Assembly: GCA_036924085.1 (NCBI GenBank)
Contig: JAVGWX010000005.1
Coordinates: forward strand, 39,565,164 to 39,629,163
DNA: 64,000 nucleotides
Origin: Ariolimax columbianus
Lineage: Eukaryota > Mollusca > Gastropoda > Stylommatophora > Arionidae
Direction of reading: 5' to 3'
Position numbers and translations under genes: made by a program. Shown here piece by piece: positions 9,896-21,189 of this stretch. The notes under the pieces are model-generated. The model was given only the letters and a program-made list of their open reading frames with translations. It was not told where the DNA came from and searched no databases. Every line of letters starts with the position of its first letter. The stretch's first letter is position 1.

Positions 9896-11838
9896 GAAAT
9901 ACGAAGTACAAACATTATGTTTGAGTAAGAGCTAGTGGAAGTTCATTATTAGATACTGTCCTTATTAATGATGTCTTGTGTATTTTGAAGTGCCACCTAA
10001 CAGGTCCTGTGATGCGTATTCTTGTTCTTCTTTTTCTTCTACTTCTTTTTCTTTTTCTTCAAATTTTTCTTTTTTCTGCTTCCTGTTTTATTCATCTCAT
10101 TTATTTTATTTTCTCTATCGGTTTTTGGTGAGTTTTTTTTTCTTTTCCCTCGGCTTCTTCGTTTTTGTTTTTCTTGTTTTTGATTTCCCTCATTTTACTT
10201 CTCCTTGAGTTAGTTCCTCTTATTCTTCGTGTTTCTGTTGCTGTTCTTCTTCTTATTTTGACGAAGAAGCAGGCTAACAATTGCTGCCTTCTATCAATCT
10301 ACTGACAGCTGCTTCTTCGGCCACATATGTTTGCTTATAGTTTGTGGGGTTGTTTTTGTTTTGCACCTCCTTTAACTCATATAGACAGGTTGCCATATAT
10401 AGTTGTATAAACTTATGCGCGATGTTATTGCATTACATGAGTTTTTTTCAATCCGTCCTGCCACTCAGATATTCCGATCTCACGAGGCTCGCTCTGCACA
10501 CTTCTGTTTTGTCTCCTGCGCTGCTCCTCGGCGCCACAGCACGTCTCACTTAATAAGTTTATGTATTCGAAATATAAGACGGGATTAAAATATGTTATAA
10601 TGTAATACAAAATAATATAAAAAATATATAACGGTCGGTCCATGATGTCAATTTGTTTCCGGTTCATGGGGTACCCATCTGTCAAGAGAGACCGATGTAA
10701 ATGGGAAAAACCCGAGGCGATGAAGTCGAGCCCCCGCTTAAAGTTTTAAAACAAATATATATATTATTTATTTGCTAAAGTGTATGGGCTTGCGATTGTT
10801 CGTTCTCCTGCCGCTGAATTAAGTATTGAAAACAATTGCAATCGTCTGTGTGGATCCTTGGGTTCAATAGAGTTAGGATTGAAAGATCCACTGCACCTAA
10901 CAGCAAGCTGAGAAAACCGACTACAGAGAGAGATGTACGTGTCCAGCAACCTCTTCATATCATGTAAATTGATACCATAGAAACCGTCACACCAGAACCA
11001 CATGACGTAGTTTGTCACAGGCTTACCGGCAAAGGGCCTGTTCTCGAGTTTATGTTGTACTTCACAAGCTACGTGAAGAAGAATATTATCTGGATGCTAC
11101 TACTCAGGATATCTGAATGCTGAAGAAAAAAAATTGATTGGATTGGGGTTTGAACGTAATTCAAAATTCCTTCTGATTGATGAAGGGAAATTGATTGAGG
11201 ACACTTTTACCAGCGCAAGAGTATCACACAGTCATATGAGATAGTTGATAGTGAAACTTGCCAGCGAAACGTAATTACAAATGCTCTTTCATAGTTTGTG
11301 AAATCTTAATGCTGTCTCAACGCGGTAACATTAGTATCGTAGCAGACATTTGCCGCCGGGAAAAAAGTGTTAGAGAGTTAGGTACTTGCTTCAAAATTTA
11401 CCACAAACAAAAGACATATATATTTTTGAGCAACGGATTTGAGATAGTTACGTCACAGAATAGTCGACTTTTTAACTGCTGAGGGTGTCAAACATGCTGC
11501 GAGAATAGACGAGAATTAATGTTTATTTCTGCCGTCTTAATAATGAGATTCTTGAGTTAGGATTAGGATCAGAGTTAGGTTAAGATTATGGCTAGGCTTA
11601 GAGTATGTGTTAGGATTATGGCTAGGCTTAGAGTATGTGTAAGGATTATGGCTAGGCTTAGAGTATGTTTTAGGATTAGGGCTATGGTGATGATTAGTAA
11701 TAGAATTTCAGTTAAAATCTTTTCTACACTTCTATCGTTATCCAAGTCTTTACTTATTTGTTTAAAATAAATAATATCGAACTGCCCTCCCCTTTACCCG
11801 AAATGGAATGTCCCGTTACAGTCAAATACGTACGATTC
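9896..11838. other. Unassigned AT-rich sequence with simple tracts
   Basis: No gene or known repeat was recognised. A pyrimidine-rich tract (T with interspersed C) covers 10015-10255, and an AT-rich stretch lies at 10560-10640. Short open frames on both strands lack recognisable motifs. Confidence 0.5.
11582..11690 (+). repeat. 30-bp tandem repeat, about 3.5 copies
   Basis: The unit contains GGCTAGGCTTAGAGTATGT and recurs at a 30-bp spacing three times with one or two substitutions per copy. The period keeps one frame open (repeating MARLRVCVRI). It is a small minisatellite with no apparent function. Confidence 0.85.
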
Positions 11839-11849
11839 GAACACAAGAA
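11839..11849. repeat. Target-site duplication (left) of LINE 11850-14438
   Basis: GAACACAAGAA recurs exactly at 14439-14449. The first three bases could partly belong to the GAA tail in the right-hand copy, so the duplication is 8-11 bp. Confidence 0.85.
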
Positions 11850-14409
11850 GCAAGGCGAGAACTTGATCACAGGTAAGAAAGCCGCAAACGCCTTTGTCGA
11901 TCACTATGCCAGAGCAAACCACATCGAGGTCCCTGCAGATAAGCATACAGACATTAGCGAAGAGCTAAGGGGACACGAAAACATAAATACGGCTCCTGAA
12001 GAGCACATGATGGCCAAACTAACAATGCGCGAAATGGAAGAGGCTATGAGAACACTAAAGAAAAGGAAATCTCCCGGAAAAGACGGGATAACAAACGAAA
12101 TGCTGATGGGGCTGGGCCAAACAGCGAAGAAGAAACTGCTATCGGTCCTAAACCAAAGCTGGAAAAGGGGAATTGTACCACAGGCATGGAAAGATGCAAT
12201 ACTGGTACCAGTACCAAAAACAGGAAAGGACAAAACAGATCCAAATGGATACAGGCCCATAAGCCTACTGAGCTGTGTCGGCAAGCTGATGGAACGGATG
12301 ATAAACACCAGACTGATGTGGCATCTGGAAGAAAAACGAATACTAATTCCACAGCAAGCCGGCTTTAGACAGCACAGATCCACTGAGGACCAGGTCATCC
12401 TCATAGCCCAGGAGATAGAAGATGCCTACCAGGCACAGAAACACACAGTAGCTGTTTGGGTGGATCTGGAAAAGGCATTTGACAAAGTCTGGAAGGATGG
12501 ACTTAGAGTCAAGCTAAGAAGAAGTGATGTCTGTGGGAAGATGTACAAGTGGATCAACCACTACCTCAAACAAAGAACGGCCAGAGTCCAAGTACAAGAG
12601 CAGATGAGCAAAAAGGTGACACTCGAGCAGTGAGTACCCCAAGGGGGAGTATTGTCACCCACACTCTTCCTGGTATATATAAACGATATTACAGAGAATA
12701 TACCAAGAAGAGTCCATAGCTCAATGTTTACAGACGATCTGGCTCTGTGGACCTCTGAAAAGAATCTCACCATAGCAAGAAATCGGATGCAGACGGCCCT
12801 AACATCGCTGGAAGAGTGGGCGAACTCATGGCTGGTCAAAATAAACGAGGAGAAAACCACGTGCACAATATTCTCGCTCTCATTAAAACCCCAAAGTACC
12901 AAATTAAGTCTAAATGGCAAAATCCTGCAGCCAAACGACAACCCAACCTATCTGGGAGTCACATTTGATCGGCGCATGACATGGAAAAGTCAGATTGAGA
13001 GAAACCGAATGAAAGCCAGAGAAAGAATGGCGATCATGAGGAAACTTGCTGGCACAAGCTGGGGAGCAGACGAAGGCATACTAAAGAAACTGTACACTGG
13101 AAGAGTGAGACCAGTTCTCGAGTATGGCATTGCGGCATGGACAACAGCAGCGAAGGCGAACTTCGATAAAGTTAACAAACTTCAAAACTAAGCCATGAGA
13201 ATTATAACAGGTGGCATGAAGTCAATGCCAATTGTAGAACTTGAAAAGATTACAAAACTGCAATCCATGACCGATAGAAGAGACTGCAGAGCCCAGCTGC
13301 AGTCAGAGAAACTCCGAAGACTGACGGACCATCCAATGTACCAGAGACTAAACAATCTGGGATGTGGGAAACTAAAGCGGAGAAACTTTGCAGAAATAGC
13401 CAAAGCAAAGATGCACGAAGATCCCATAAACGCACTAGCAACACCAAAACCCATCACTACTGTACGAAAACCTACTTGGAGGCAGGATATATTTCCAGAG
13501 ATGGTAGAAAATATACCAGGTATTGCAAACAAAAACTGCCAGACTGAAAAAGAAAGGAGAGACACTACCCTAAGCTTCATAACGAAAAGCTACCCAAGCA
13601 TGGACTGGACCCATGCATACACCGACGGTTCTGTAACAAACACTACACAGAACGGAGGGGCAGGAGCATTCCTGAACCTACCAAATGGCAGAAAAATTAC
13701 ACTGTCATTCGCTACTGGTAAGTACACAAGCAATTTCAGAGCGGATGCAGAGGCACTGAGGGCGGCAGTGGAAGAAATGGTAACACACAGTGAAAATGAG
13801 AGCCATATAGTCCTGCTGACAGATGCTCTCGCCGTAGTCACAGCGCTAAAAAGCCAGAAAAACACTGAGCTTAATGACTTAAGAGCAGCACTATGCAAAC
13901 TGTGCCAGCAGTCCGCACCAAAAAGGGTAGTGGTACAGTGGGTTCCGTCACACTGCAACATCCAAGGCAACGAGGAGGCAGACAGACTGGCAAAAGAAGG
14001 TGCAAGGCTACCACAAACAGATACCAGTATGACGTACGAAGAGTCAAAACGGCTTATCAAAGCCAGGTACATGACCAAATGGGAAACCGAACATACTGGT
14101 TACACCAAAAACGATGCCTATTACCAGTTGAACCGAAGAGAGCAGGTCGTTGTCTTCAGACTTCGCACTGGCCACAACAGACTGAGGTACCACCTATTCA
14201 ACAAATTGAAGATAGGGTGTACCGACGAATGCCCGTGCGGTACTGGTAAAATGACCACTGAACATCTGCTGCAGAACTGCCCGACATATGAGGATCAGAG
14301 AGAGCAGATGTGGCCATTGCCAGTGGAACTGCAAGACAAGCTCTATGGTAGCGGCGAGAGTCTCAGGATGACCGCCGCTTTTTTCGAAAAAATAATGGTT
14401 ACTGTCTGA
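11850..14409 (+). pseudogene. LINE reverse transcriptase-RNase H polyprotein with two nonsense codons
   Basis: One frame runs through the element. RT motifs in order are GKDGITNEML, PVPKTGKDKTDPNGYRPISL, QAGFRQHRSTEDQ, WVDLEKAFDKVW, GGVLSP and FTDDLALW (the usual FADD motif has Thr here). RNase H follows with WTHAYTDGSV, LLTDALAVV and GNEEADRLAKEGA, then a CPCGTGKM...HLLQNC tail. A TGA at 12631-12633 replaces the Gly before VPQGG in RT motif B, and a TAA at 13189-13191 replaces a Gln in LQNQAMR. The RNase H Glu in RAEAEALRAA is Asp here (codon 13744-13746), altering what is probably a catalytic residue. The ATG at 11758 lies in host DNA left of the target duplication, so it is not the native start. 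Confidence 0.92.
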
Positions 14410-14438
14410 CTGTGTACGCAGAAGAAGAAGAAGAAGAA
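11850..14438 (+). mobile_element. 5'-truncated I-like LINE with RT and RNase H
   Basis: This insertion begins inside the linker before the RT domain and runs to a GAA-repeat tail (14420-14438). It carries RT, RNase H and the Cys/His tail but no endonuclease or ORF1. Perfect short direct repeats flank it. The clade call (I superfamily, Nimb-like) rests on the RT-RNase H order and the simple trinucleotide tail, comparable to the TAA tail of the Drosophila I element. Nimb-like elements are known from snails. Confidence 0.92.
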
Positions 14439-14449
14439 GAACACAAGAA
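14439..14449. repeat. Target-site duplication (right) of LINE 11850-14438
   Basis: GAACACAAGAA directly follows the GAA tail and matches 11839-11849. Confidence 0.85.
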
Positions 14450-14494
14450 CTCTGTTTGGGGTGAATTAAGACGCAAACATTGATCTAGTCGCAT

Positions 14495-14690
14495 ATGTTG
14501 AGTGTTGAATATCCTACAGTTACCTTCCACGTTGCTTTGTTTTATATACCTTTTTTATATTTATTTTATGTTTGTCTCACTAGTTTCTACTGGCGGAGGC
14601 TGGCCTATTCCACCCTAGACCGTAGTCAACTGGGCGATATTAAGACGCAAAAACCAGTGCTTGGATGTATGTGTGCATACTATGCTAGGT
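14495..14690 (+). repeat. Dispersed repeat R2, copy 1
   Basis: The segment aligns with 16340-16510 through TTTGTCTCACTAGTTT, TACTGGCGGA, CCTATTCCACCC, GATATTAAGACGC and CCAGTGCTTGGATGT. The copies differ by scattered substitutions. The family is unrecognised and non-coding. The pair brackets a CR1-like LINE remnant. Confidence 0.75.
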
Positions 14691-14799
14691 TTGTAAACTC
14701 CCAGAAGCCAGCTCAACCAAAGTGCAATGGAAGGGCCTCACCATGTGGGTGCGTGTGAAAGTTGTGCAAGAGTGTGACTGTAGGATTGACTCAAATGAA

Positions 14800-16160
14800 A
14801 CAGAGTGAGGTGAGAAGAACTTCCCGAGAGTTACCGTTTGGCTTCCATAGATGAGACACTACTGCATAGTTTTGTGTCATCAACAAATTTTGCAATCATG
14901 GATCCCATATCAATGTCCAAACCGTATATATATATATATATATCAAGAACAAAATTGGTCCCAAAAACCGAGCCCTGCAGTACTCCACCTTCTTCACACC
15001 ACTCAGAGTGCTACTTATTTATGCCCACCCTCTGCCTTCTTCCCGATAACCAACTTTCAATACATCTGGCAAACTTCCCCACCTATTCCATGTAATTTTA
15101 ACTTTCTAAATAATCTTTGATGAAGTACTTTATCAAAGACCTTTGCAAAATCTAGATAAATAACATCTACTGGCTCCCCTTTATCTATCATTTTAGTAAC
15201 TTCCTCCGTGAATTTTAATATATTTGTTAAGCACGACATCCCTATAGTACACCCATGCTGACTATTTCTGATTAGATTAAACTTGTCTAAATGGATTACA
15301 ATGTTTTCTTTGATTATTGACTAACAATTTACATACTATGCTCGTTAAACTCACCGTTGTATAAATTGCTGGATCTGATTTGTTGCCATTTAGGAATAAA
15401 GGGATTACTCCTGCATCATTCCAATCCGTGGAACAATCCTTTTTGCAAGTGATTTGGAACATAATATAGCCAATGGTTTTGCTTGTTGGTCTCTAAGTTC
15501 AAACAGCAATTTTGGATGAATCCGATCTTGACCTGGACATTTATCCACTTTCAACCCCTCCAAATTTTTTAAAAACCATTTCCTCTGTAATACAGATTGA
15601 TCTTAATCCCGGTGTATCCATGTCTCTTTGAAAAATATCTATATGCTCTGGGATCTTGGAGCAGTCCTCTATTGTGTAGACTGTACCAAAGTACTGATTG
15701 AGTATGATTAGCTGCCTTCCTATTCTCACTTTATTATTTTTCCTGTACTGAGAGGGCCTACTTTGACTTTCGTTCTTTGTTTATTTTTAACATAAGAAAA
15801 GGATCTATTACTATCAGTTTGGATCCTCTTAGCAATTATTTTTGGGAAGTATTTTTGCTGTTTTATTCACTTTCTGAGGTATGTTCTGCTTGTCAAAATA
15901 TTTTAAATGTTTGTTTTGATTTACCTGCCTCGTTTATTCTTTCCATGCTTTATTCTACATTTAACTACAAATTTAGTTATCCACTTTTTTACGCTTGGTG
16001 ATTACCTCCCTACTTGGTACACATTCCTCTTTTAGCTCTTCTAGAACTGTTTTAAAACTTTCCATCTCTTGTTCAAGATCTATTGCTCCGACAATATCTT
16101 TCCAGATTATGTGGATCGCTGCCTCTTTCATCTTCTTAACATATGCCTTACATTATTCGT
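14800..16160 (-). pseudogene. CR1/L2-like LINE reverse transcriptase remnant
   Basis: Read on the reverse strand, the fragment runs from a pre-RT linker (KRIQTDS, SYVKNKQRTK, EILNQYFGTV-like text) through RT motifs: IPLFLNGNKSDPAIY and SLTSIVCKLL near 15300-15440, VDVIYLDFAKVFDKV near 15140-15180, GGVLQGSVFG near 14975-15000 and FVDDTKLCSS near 14860-14890 (usually YADDTKLC). Several frameshifts, stops and an internal TA-repeat (14923-14943) break it. It has no RNase H. It belongs to a lineage distinct from the I-like elements and is much older. Confidence 0.85.
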
Positions 16161-16339
16161 ATGTTCGTGTGTTTATATTTACTTATTTCCATGCTGTAAG
16201 ATCCTAGGCACTCACAAACAGTAACTTTAGTTAGAAGTAAGAATATGGAAAGTTTAAAGCAAAAAAATACGAGGACTGCAGTAGTCTTACATTTTATCAG
16301 TGACTGAACAACAAGAAAGGTTAATGCGTTTAAGAAAAA

Positions 16340-16510
16340 GAGACGCATGCCATAATGTTAACCTATCCTTTTTATTTCTTTTTCCAACTTCAAGTATTTG
16401 TCTCACTAGTTTATACTGGCGGAAGCACGCCTATTCCACCCCAAACCGTAGACAATTGAGCGATATTAAGACGCATAACCAGTGCTTGGATGTGTGCGTC
16501 ATTATGTACT
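16340..16510 (+). repeat. Dispersed repeat R2, copy 2
   Basis: This aligns with 14495-14690, including CTCACTAGTTTATACTGG and GATATTAAGACGCATAACC. It flanks the CR1-like remnant on the other side. Confidence 0.75.
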
Positions 16511-16732
16511 TAATCTAGAATTTCCGTTATGCAAAGGTGTTCTCATATCATTTTGATAATCTTCTCGTTGTTCCTCGTAGACAGGCGGATTTTATTTTCC
16601 TTTTACTCATTTTCATTGGTATACCCTGTCTGGCTTAGGACTCTAAATATGCACAATTTTGGTTTCCTTGGACCATTTATTGGGAATGGATATATTTATT
16701 TTAGGTACTTTTTTTTAAGTTGATAGGTACAG

Positions 16733-16950
16733 GGACTTCGACCAGTTGACATTTATCGCAGAATGCAGCCATTGTATGGTGATAAAAGTTTGTCGAAGAA
16801 AACAGTGAAGAACTGGAAAACGATGTTTAAAAAAGGACGCGAGTTAACGAAAGATCTTCAGAGACCAGGTCAGGCGCATATTGTTGCGTCAGAAGATGCC
16901 ATCGCCGAAATTGATGCAGCAATTCGGGTGGACCGTCTCCGGAGCTTTCG
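16733..16950 (+). pseudogene. Mariner-like transposase N-terminal remnant
   Basis: The frame reads GLRPVDIYRRMQPLYGDKS, then KKTVKNWKTMFKKGRELTKD, LQRPGQ and an AIRVDRLRS segment. That is the helix-turn-helix pattern of mariner/SETMAR-type transposases: YGDK.LS, W...F..GR, D..R.G.P and a following DAIR.DRR segment. Only the DNA-binding N-terminus survives; no catalytic DDE/D part follows before unrelated sequence. No inverted repeats were found, so the fragment is a relic. Confidence 0.65.
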
Positions 16951-17049
16951 ATCGCCACACGTTTGTCACCATACTCTGTCTGCATTCTGCATTTTGTCAA
17001 CTGGTCGACATCCTTCAGCTGTTAGAAACCGAATCACCGCTCACTGATC

Positions 17050-17889
17050 AACTCTGGACGGATTCCGTTTAACTTCCGCCATGTTTTTTTAAACGGTCTG
17101 CTGAGGAAACTATAAGTCGGAGAATAATAAAATTGTGCACACCTGACGGTTGGTATGTGCTGATTACATCATATGTGACGCCATCATGCACATCGTACGT
17201 ATGTTCACTTGGTGCAGTCAGGTCCGGTTTCATTTGAACACGCCTAGTTATATTCTAGTTAAACCTATATCTGGTGGTATACGATTGTTCTCTCACAACC
17301 CAGGTTATAAACCCTCGGCAAACGTCTGCTGTATATTTTAAGATTTGAGTCATGCCCATGTAGCACGCTTCTCACGTCTAAACGCAGACACAAAACAAAT
17401 CAGCCAGACAGGAAACTCTAATAGACAACTAAACGATAACCCTATCTGACTGTTTCTTTGCGCTTGGGCGGATATTGAAAGAAAGAGGGTGAACACGTGA
17501 AGTGGAAGGAAGAAAGGTTGATTTGGCACGCGTCGGATAAAGAAAAAGAAACCAATTAAAAGCTCCATGCAGCGAAAGTTTAGACATGTGGTCTACCACT
17601 TGTTTTTCTGAGTGTATACCAGACGAGTTTTTGTGACGTGCAACATTAACACGACATAACATCGCCAGGCCTGTAGGTTTTCTGTTTGACTTGAATGTAA
17701 ATTAGTTCAAATTGTTGCTCATTTTTTCAAGGTAATGTAAACGCCCCAGCTTCATCGGCTGTAAATGTGTGCATTTAGACATGGCAATTAGAAACGGCAA
17801 GTCGGTGTGGGAAGGAGTTGGTCATCAGACGACACAACAAGCGCAAACTGGGTGTACGGAAGTCTCTAAGTGCTCAAGTCCAATTCAGG
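17050..17889. other. Unassigned sequence
   Basis: Mixed-composition sequence without recognisable coding, RNA or repeat content on either strand. Confidence 0.45.
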
Positions 17890-18190
17890 TGCACGACCCG
17901 ACTGATGGAAGTGTGGCCTCATTGATGGAGGTGTGAGACCCGACTGAGGGAGGTGTGGCCCCATTGATGGAGGTGTGACACCCGACTGAGAGGTATGAGA
18001 CAAAACTGAGGAAGGTGTGAGACCTGACTGAGGGAGGTGTGAGACCCGACTGACTGATGTGTGAGACCCGACTGACGGAGGTGTGAGACCAAACAGGAAG
18101 GCGTGGGACCCGACTGAGGGAGGTGTGAGACCCACCTGACGGATGTGTGAGACCCAACTGAGGCAGGTGTGAGACCAAACAGGAAAACGT
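17890..18190 (+). repeat. 22-bp minisatellite
   Basis: About 13 imperfect units contain GACCCGACTGAGGGAGG and TGTGA at a 22-bp spacing. Substitutions are frequent (ACCAAAC, GCCCCATTGA variants). Since 22 is not a multiple of three, all frames of one strand show rotating open stretches, explaining overlapping open frames of about 120-140 codons on the reverse strand. It sits upstream of the 37-bp array but is unrelated in sequence. Confidence 0.88.
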
Positions 18191-18315
18191 GGGACCTGAA
18201 ATTCGTGTAGTCTGTAAAGTTCCGAAACCAACAACAAAAAACATATCTTTGTGTAAATTCAAGCGAGCACCGATAAACGCCTGGAACTGATGCACAGGTC
18301 CGGTCATGCACAACA

Positions 18316-19430
18316 TACTTACCAGGACGTCGCGTCAGGGTCAAGCACAATATACTGACCAGGACATCGCATCAGGGTCAAGCACAATATACTGACCAGG
18401 AGGTCGCGTCAGGGTTAAGCACACTATACTGACCAGGACGTCGCGTCAGGGTCAAGCACAATATACTGACCAGGACGTCACTTCAGGGTCAAGCACAATA
18501 TACTGGCCAGGACGTCGGGTCAGGGTCAAGCACAATATACTGGCCAGGACGTCGCGTCAGGGTCAAGCACAATATACTGACCAGGACTTCGGGTCTGGGT
18601 CAAGCACAATATACTGGCCAGGACGTCGGATCAGGGTCAAGCACAATATACTGGCCAGGACGTTGCGTAAGGGTCAAGCACAATATACTGGCCAGGACGT
18701 TGCGTAAGGGTCAAGCACAATATACTGACCAGGACTTCGGGTCAGGGCCAAGCACAATATACTGGCCAGGACGTCAGGTCAGGGTCAAGCACAATATACT
18801 GGCCAGGACTTCGGGTCAGGGTCAAGCACAATATACTGCCCAGGACGTCGGATCAGGGTCAAGCACAATATACTGGCCAGGACGTCGGGTCAGGGTCAAG
18901 CACAATATACTGGCCAGGACGTCGGGTCAGGGTCAAGCACAATATACTGGCCAGGACTTCGGGTCAGGGTCAAGCACAATATACTGCCCAGGACGTCGGG
19001 TCAGGACCAAGCACAATATACTGACCAGGACGTCGGGTCAGGGTCAAGCACAATATACTGGCCAGGACGTCGGATCAGGGTCAAGCACAATATACTGGCC
19101 AGGACGTCGGGTCAGGGTCAAGCACAATATACTGGTCAGGACGTCGGGTCAGGGTCAAGCACAATATACTGGCCAGGACCACAATCGCTCTTCCATGTAG
19201 CGTTCTCTGTAAACAGGCTGTTTCCAGGGCAACCTGGCTGACAAGATGTGAATTGCAGTAGTGAGCGTGCCGCAGATGAAGCCAACAGTCGCACAATCAC
19301 CTGAAGGACCGGGGTCCCCTTTCATCAGCACGCCTGGGAAGCTACTGCAACCCGCCACGTAGCGCTCTTTTCAGGGTGTACACAATAGTAACATTACTCA
19401 TTGTGGGCATTCAAGAACAACAATAAGCGA
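18316..19430 (-). mobile_element. Family T dispersed element copy A with a giant internal 37-bp array
   Basis: On the reverse strand the element begins near 19430 (AACAACAATAAG, next to TTGTTG in other copies), has a body of about 240 bp (CTTTTCAGGG, GGGTTGCAGTAGC in reverse, CAACCTGGCTGACAAG), then continues into an array of 37-bp units to about 18316. The same body is shared by copies at 19597-20010, 33080-33430, 38035-38390 and 62640-63365. No protein is encoded. The structure (conserved body plus a variable internal tandem array) resembles non-autonomous elements described from bivalves, but the class is not established. Confidence 0.75.
18337..19188 (+). repeat. 37-bp minisatellite, about 23 copies
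   Basis: Units contain GTCAAGCACAATATACTGGC followed by CAGGACGTCGGGTCAGG, strictly 37 bp apart, with few substitutions (GGCC/GACC, CGTCGGG/CTTCGGG). The reverse complement of the unit aligns with the 37-bp phrases (CCCTGACTAACA, GATCAGTATATTTTGCC) at the end of the other family T copies, where only 2-4 units are present. A 166-codon forward open frame from 18700 is a by-product of the repeat. Confidence 0.95.
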
Positions 19431-19596
19431 TAAACGTAGTTTAGAGAAAAAATATCTACTTGTTAAACTTTCGTGACTTTAGCTTAAAATGTAGCAGTGT
19501 AACAAGTGCAGTTTTGGTTCTCATTCGATGTTATAACGTTGTGCTTTGATAATTAAGAACAAAAATATGATGTTTAATTATATTTATTATGTCTGT

Positions 19597-20010
19597 TGTT
19601 GTTGTTTCGAATGCCTACAATGAGTAGGTTTACTCTTTTTGTGCGCCCTGAAAAAAGGACGTTAAGTGGCGGGTTGCAGTAGCTTTCTTCCCATCCATCG
19701 TGGGCGGGTTTCCTTCATGCGGTTTTGCTATGCCTGGCTTCATCAGCATGTTGATCACTACTACGGGGATCCCGTCGATCCCACGCCTCGTTATCCAGAA
19801 TGCCATGAGAACAGGCCGATTCCAGGAAGTGCTACGAGGAAGTCAAGGTGAGGATATTGACCTGTATATTTTGCCTCACCCTGACTAACAGGTCTGATCA
19901 GAGCATTGCGCCATACCCTGATTAACATGTCTGATGAGTATATTCTGCCATATCCTGACTAATATGTCTGATCAGTACATTGCGCCTGACCAGACGTTAG
20001 CCTTCTTTCC
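19597..20010 (+). mobile_element. Family T dispersed element copy B
   Basis: The copy starts at TTGTTGTTGTTT, continues with CCTACAATGAGTAGGTTTAC, CGCCCTGAAAAAAGGACGTT and AAGTGGCGGGTTGCAGTAGC, and ends with three 37-bp units (CCCTGACTAACA...GATCAG) and GACCAGACGTTAG. It lies head-to-head with copy A, about 165 bp away, so 19189-19430 and 19597-19860 form an imperfect inverted repeat. It has no coding capacity. Confidence 0.8.
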
Positions 20011-21189
20011 CTTTTATTATTTCTACATTTCTGATATCTCTTCCTGCATTGGTTCTTATCTATTAGTTGCAGGGATCATTCAGCGGCTAGGATGACCGTC
20101 TTCTCTTTGCTCGATATTTGTAGAGATGTCGCACGCGTTTGTTGGGGTTGAACGTACGCCTCAGCAGATACGTATTAACGTTTGGATCTAAACGTATTCA
20201 GTGTAACAATCCGACGCCACATAGCCGTTTTGTTCTTTTTCTAAGAATCGACTTCACTTCACTTCGGGCATATGTACTCAATCTCTCTTACTGAAGTGCG
20301 AAGGGCGTTGATACTGATGTGGATACTGATGGTTCCTGTTGCTATTGGGATGTGGATACTTCTGCTCCGTCCTATCTTGCGCCCCGGTCCGCTGGAACCT
20401 CGTTCGATATCAAATATCTGAAGTCTAGGAACTGTGCGGATTTCCCTAGTGTACCCTGTGAAGCCAGTATGTTACATTGTTCGTTTCACTAAACCCCAAA
20501 ATAACCATGGCAAGAGATCCACAACAGCATCTCCTGGTGTGATTCCTATCCATCTGCCATCAAATCATACCTTAACCAGACTGTCTGCACCTTCCGAAGT
20601 AAGGACTGGGAGTCTGCCGCGATGACAACTCATGTTTAAAGAATTCTCAGATAGTCATCTCAAAGCTACAGTAACTGCTTTCATCTCCTTTTTTGTATTG
20701 TAGGCTGCTGTTCTGTATGCCACGCCCTGCTCAGCAAAAACAATTTCTCTCACTCTAGCCGAGATATCACAATGAGTTATCTCACTGCGTAGCACTGATC
20801 TACCGGTACATGATGTCACGACCACACTACATGTGATCATTTATCAACTGGTAGACCTCGTGCTCTCCCATCCAATTGCCACACGTTAGGCATTCCCTGC
20901 ATACGTTTATGTTGACTAGGCAATGTCAGTGTGTCGCCATTGTGAACTCGTTCTTCTCCCCTGACCATAGTTTCAATTGTGGCCACCTTAACTTATATTA
21001 ACGTCTTTATACTGGTCTAGAAGACTCTACAGTATGAATACAACATGTTTCTTTGAGGGTGGTTTCACCGATGTGCGAGTTCATCTAAATAGACTCAAAC
21101 ACTAAAGCTAAGTAGAACCGCAGCCAGTTGGGCGGATCTAAAGCTGCTCTTGACAAACCACCTGGGGGAAGGTACACATAATATTGAGT
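20011..21189. other. Unassigned sequence
   Basis: No gene, RNA or repeat could be supported. Short open frames lack motifs. Confidence 0.45.

Noticed and set aside
10015..10255. Pyrimidine tract as a splice acceptor for a downstream exon
   Set aside because: No coding exon with a plausible frame follows, and the tract is far longer than an intronic polypyrimidine tract.
11758..11849. ATG at 11758 as start of the LINE protein
   Set aside because: It lies to the left of the target duplication in host sequence; the element is 5'-truncated at 11850.
11904..12404. Antisense open frame of 166 codons over the LINE RT
   Set aside because: It is a shadow of the RT coding strand; similar antisense frames recur at 51838-52258 only because the sense sequence is conserved.
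13590..14078. Antisense frame of 162 codons conserved in three LINE copies (also 9123-9611, 54674-55162)
   Set aside because: Its conservation follows from the near-identity of the young copies over RNase H; no independent motif is visible.
18337..19188. Regular repeat with constant period that could suggest a CRISPR array
   Set aside because: There are no unique spacers: the full 37 bp repeats, and the setting is eukaryotic.
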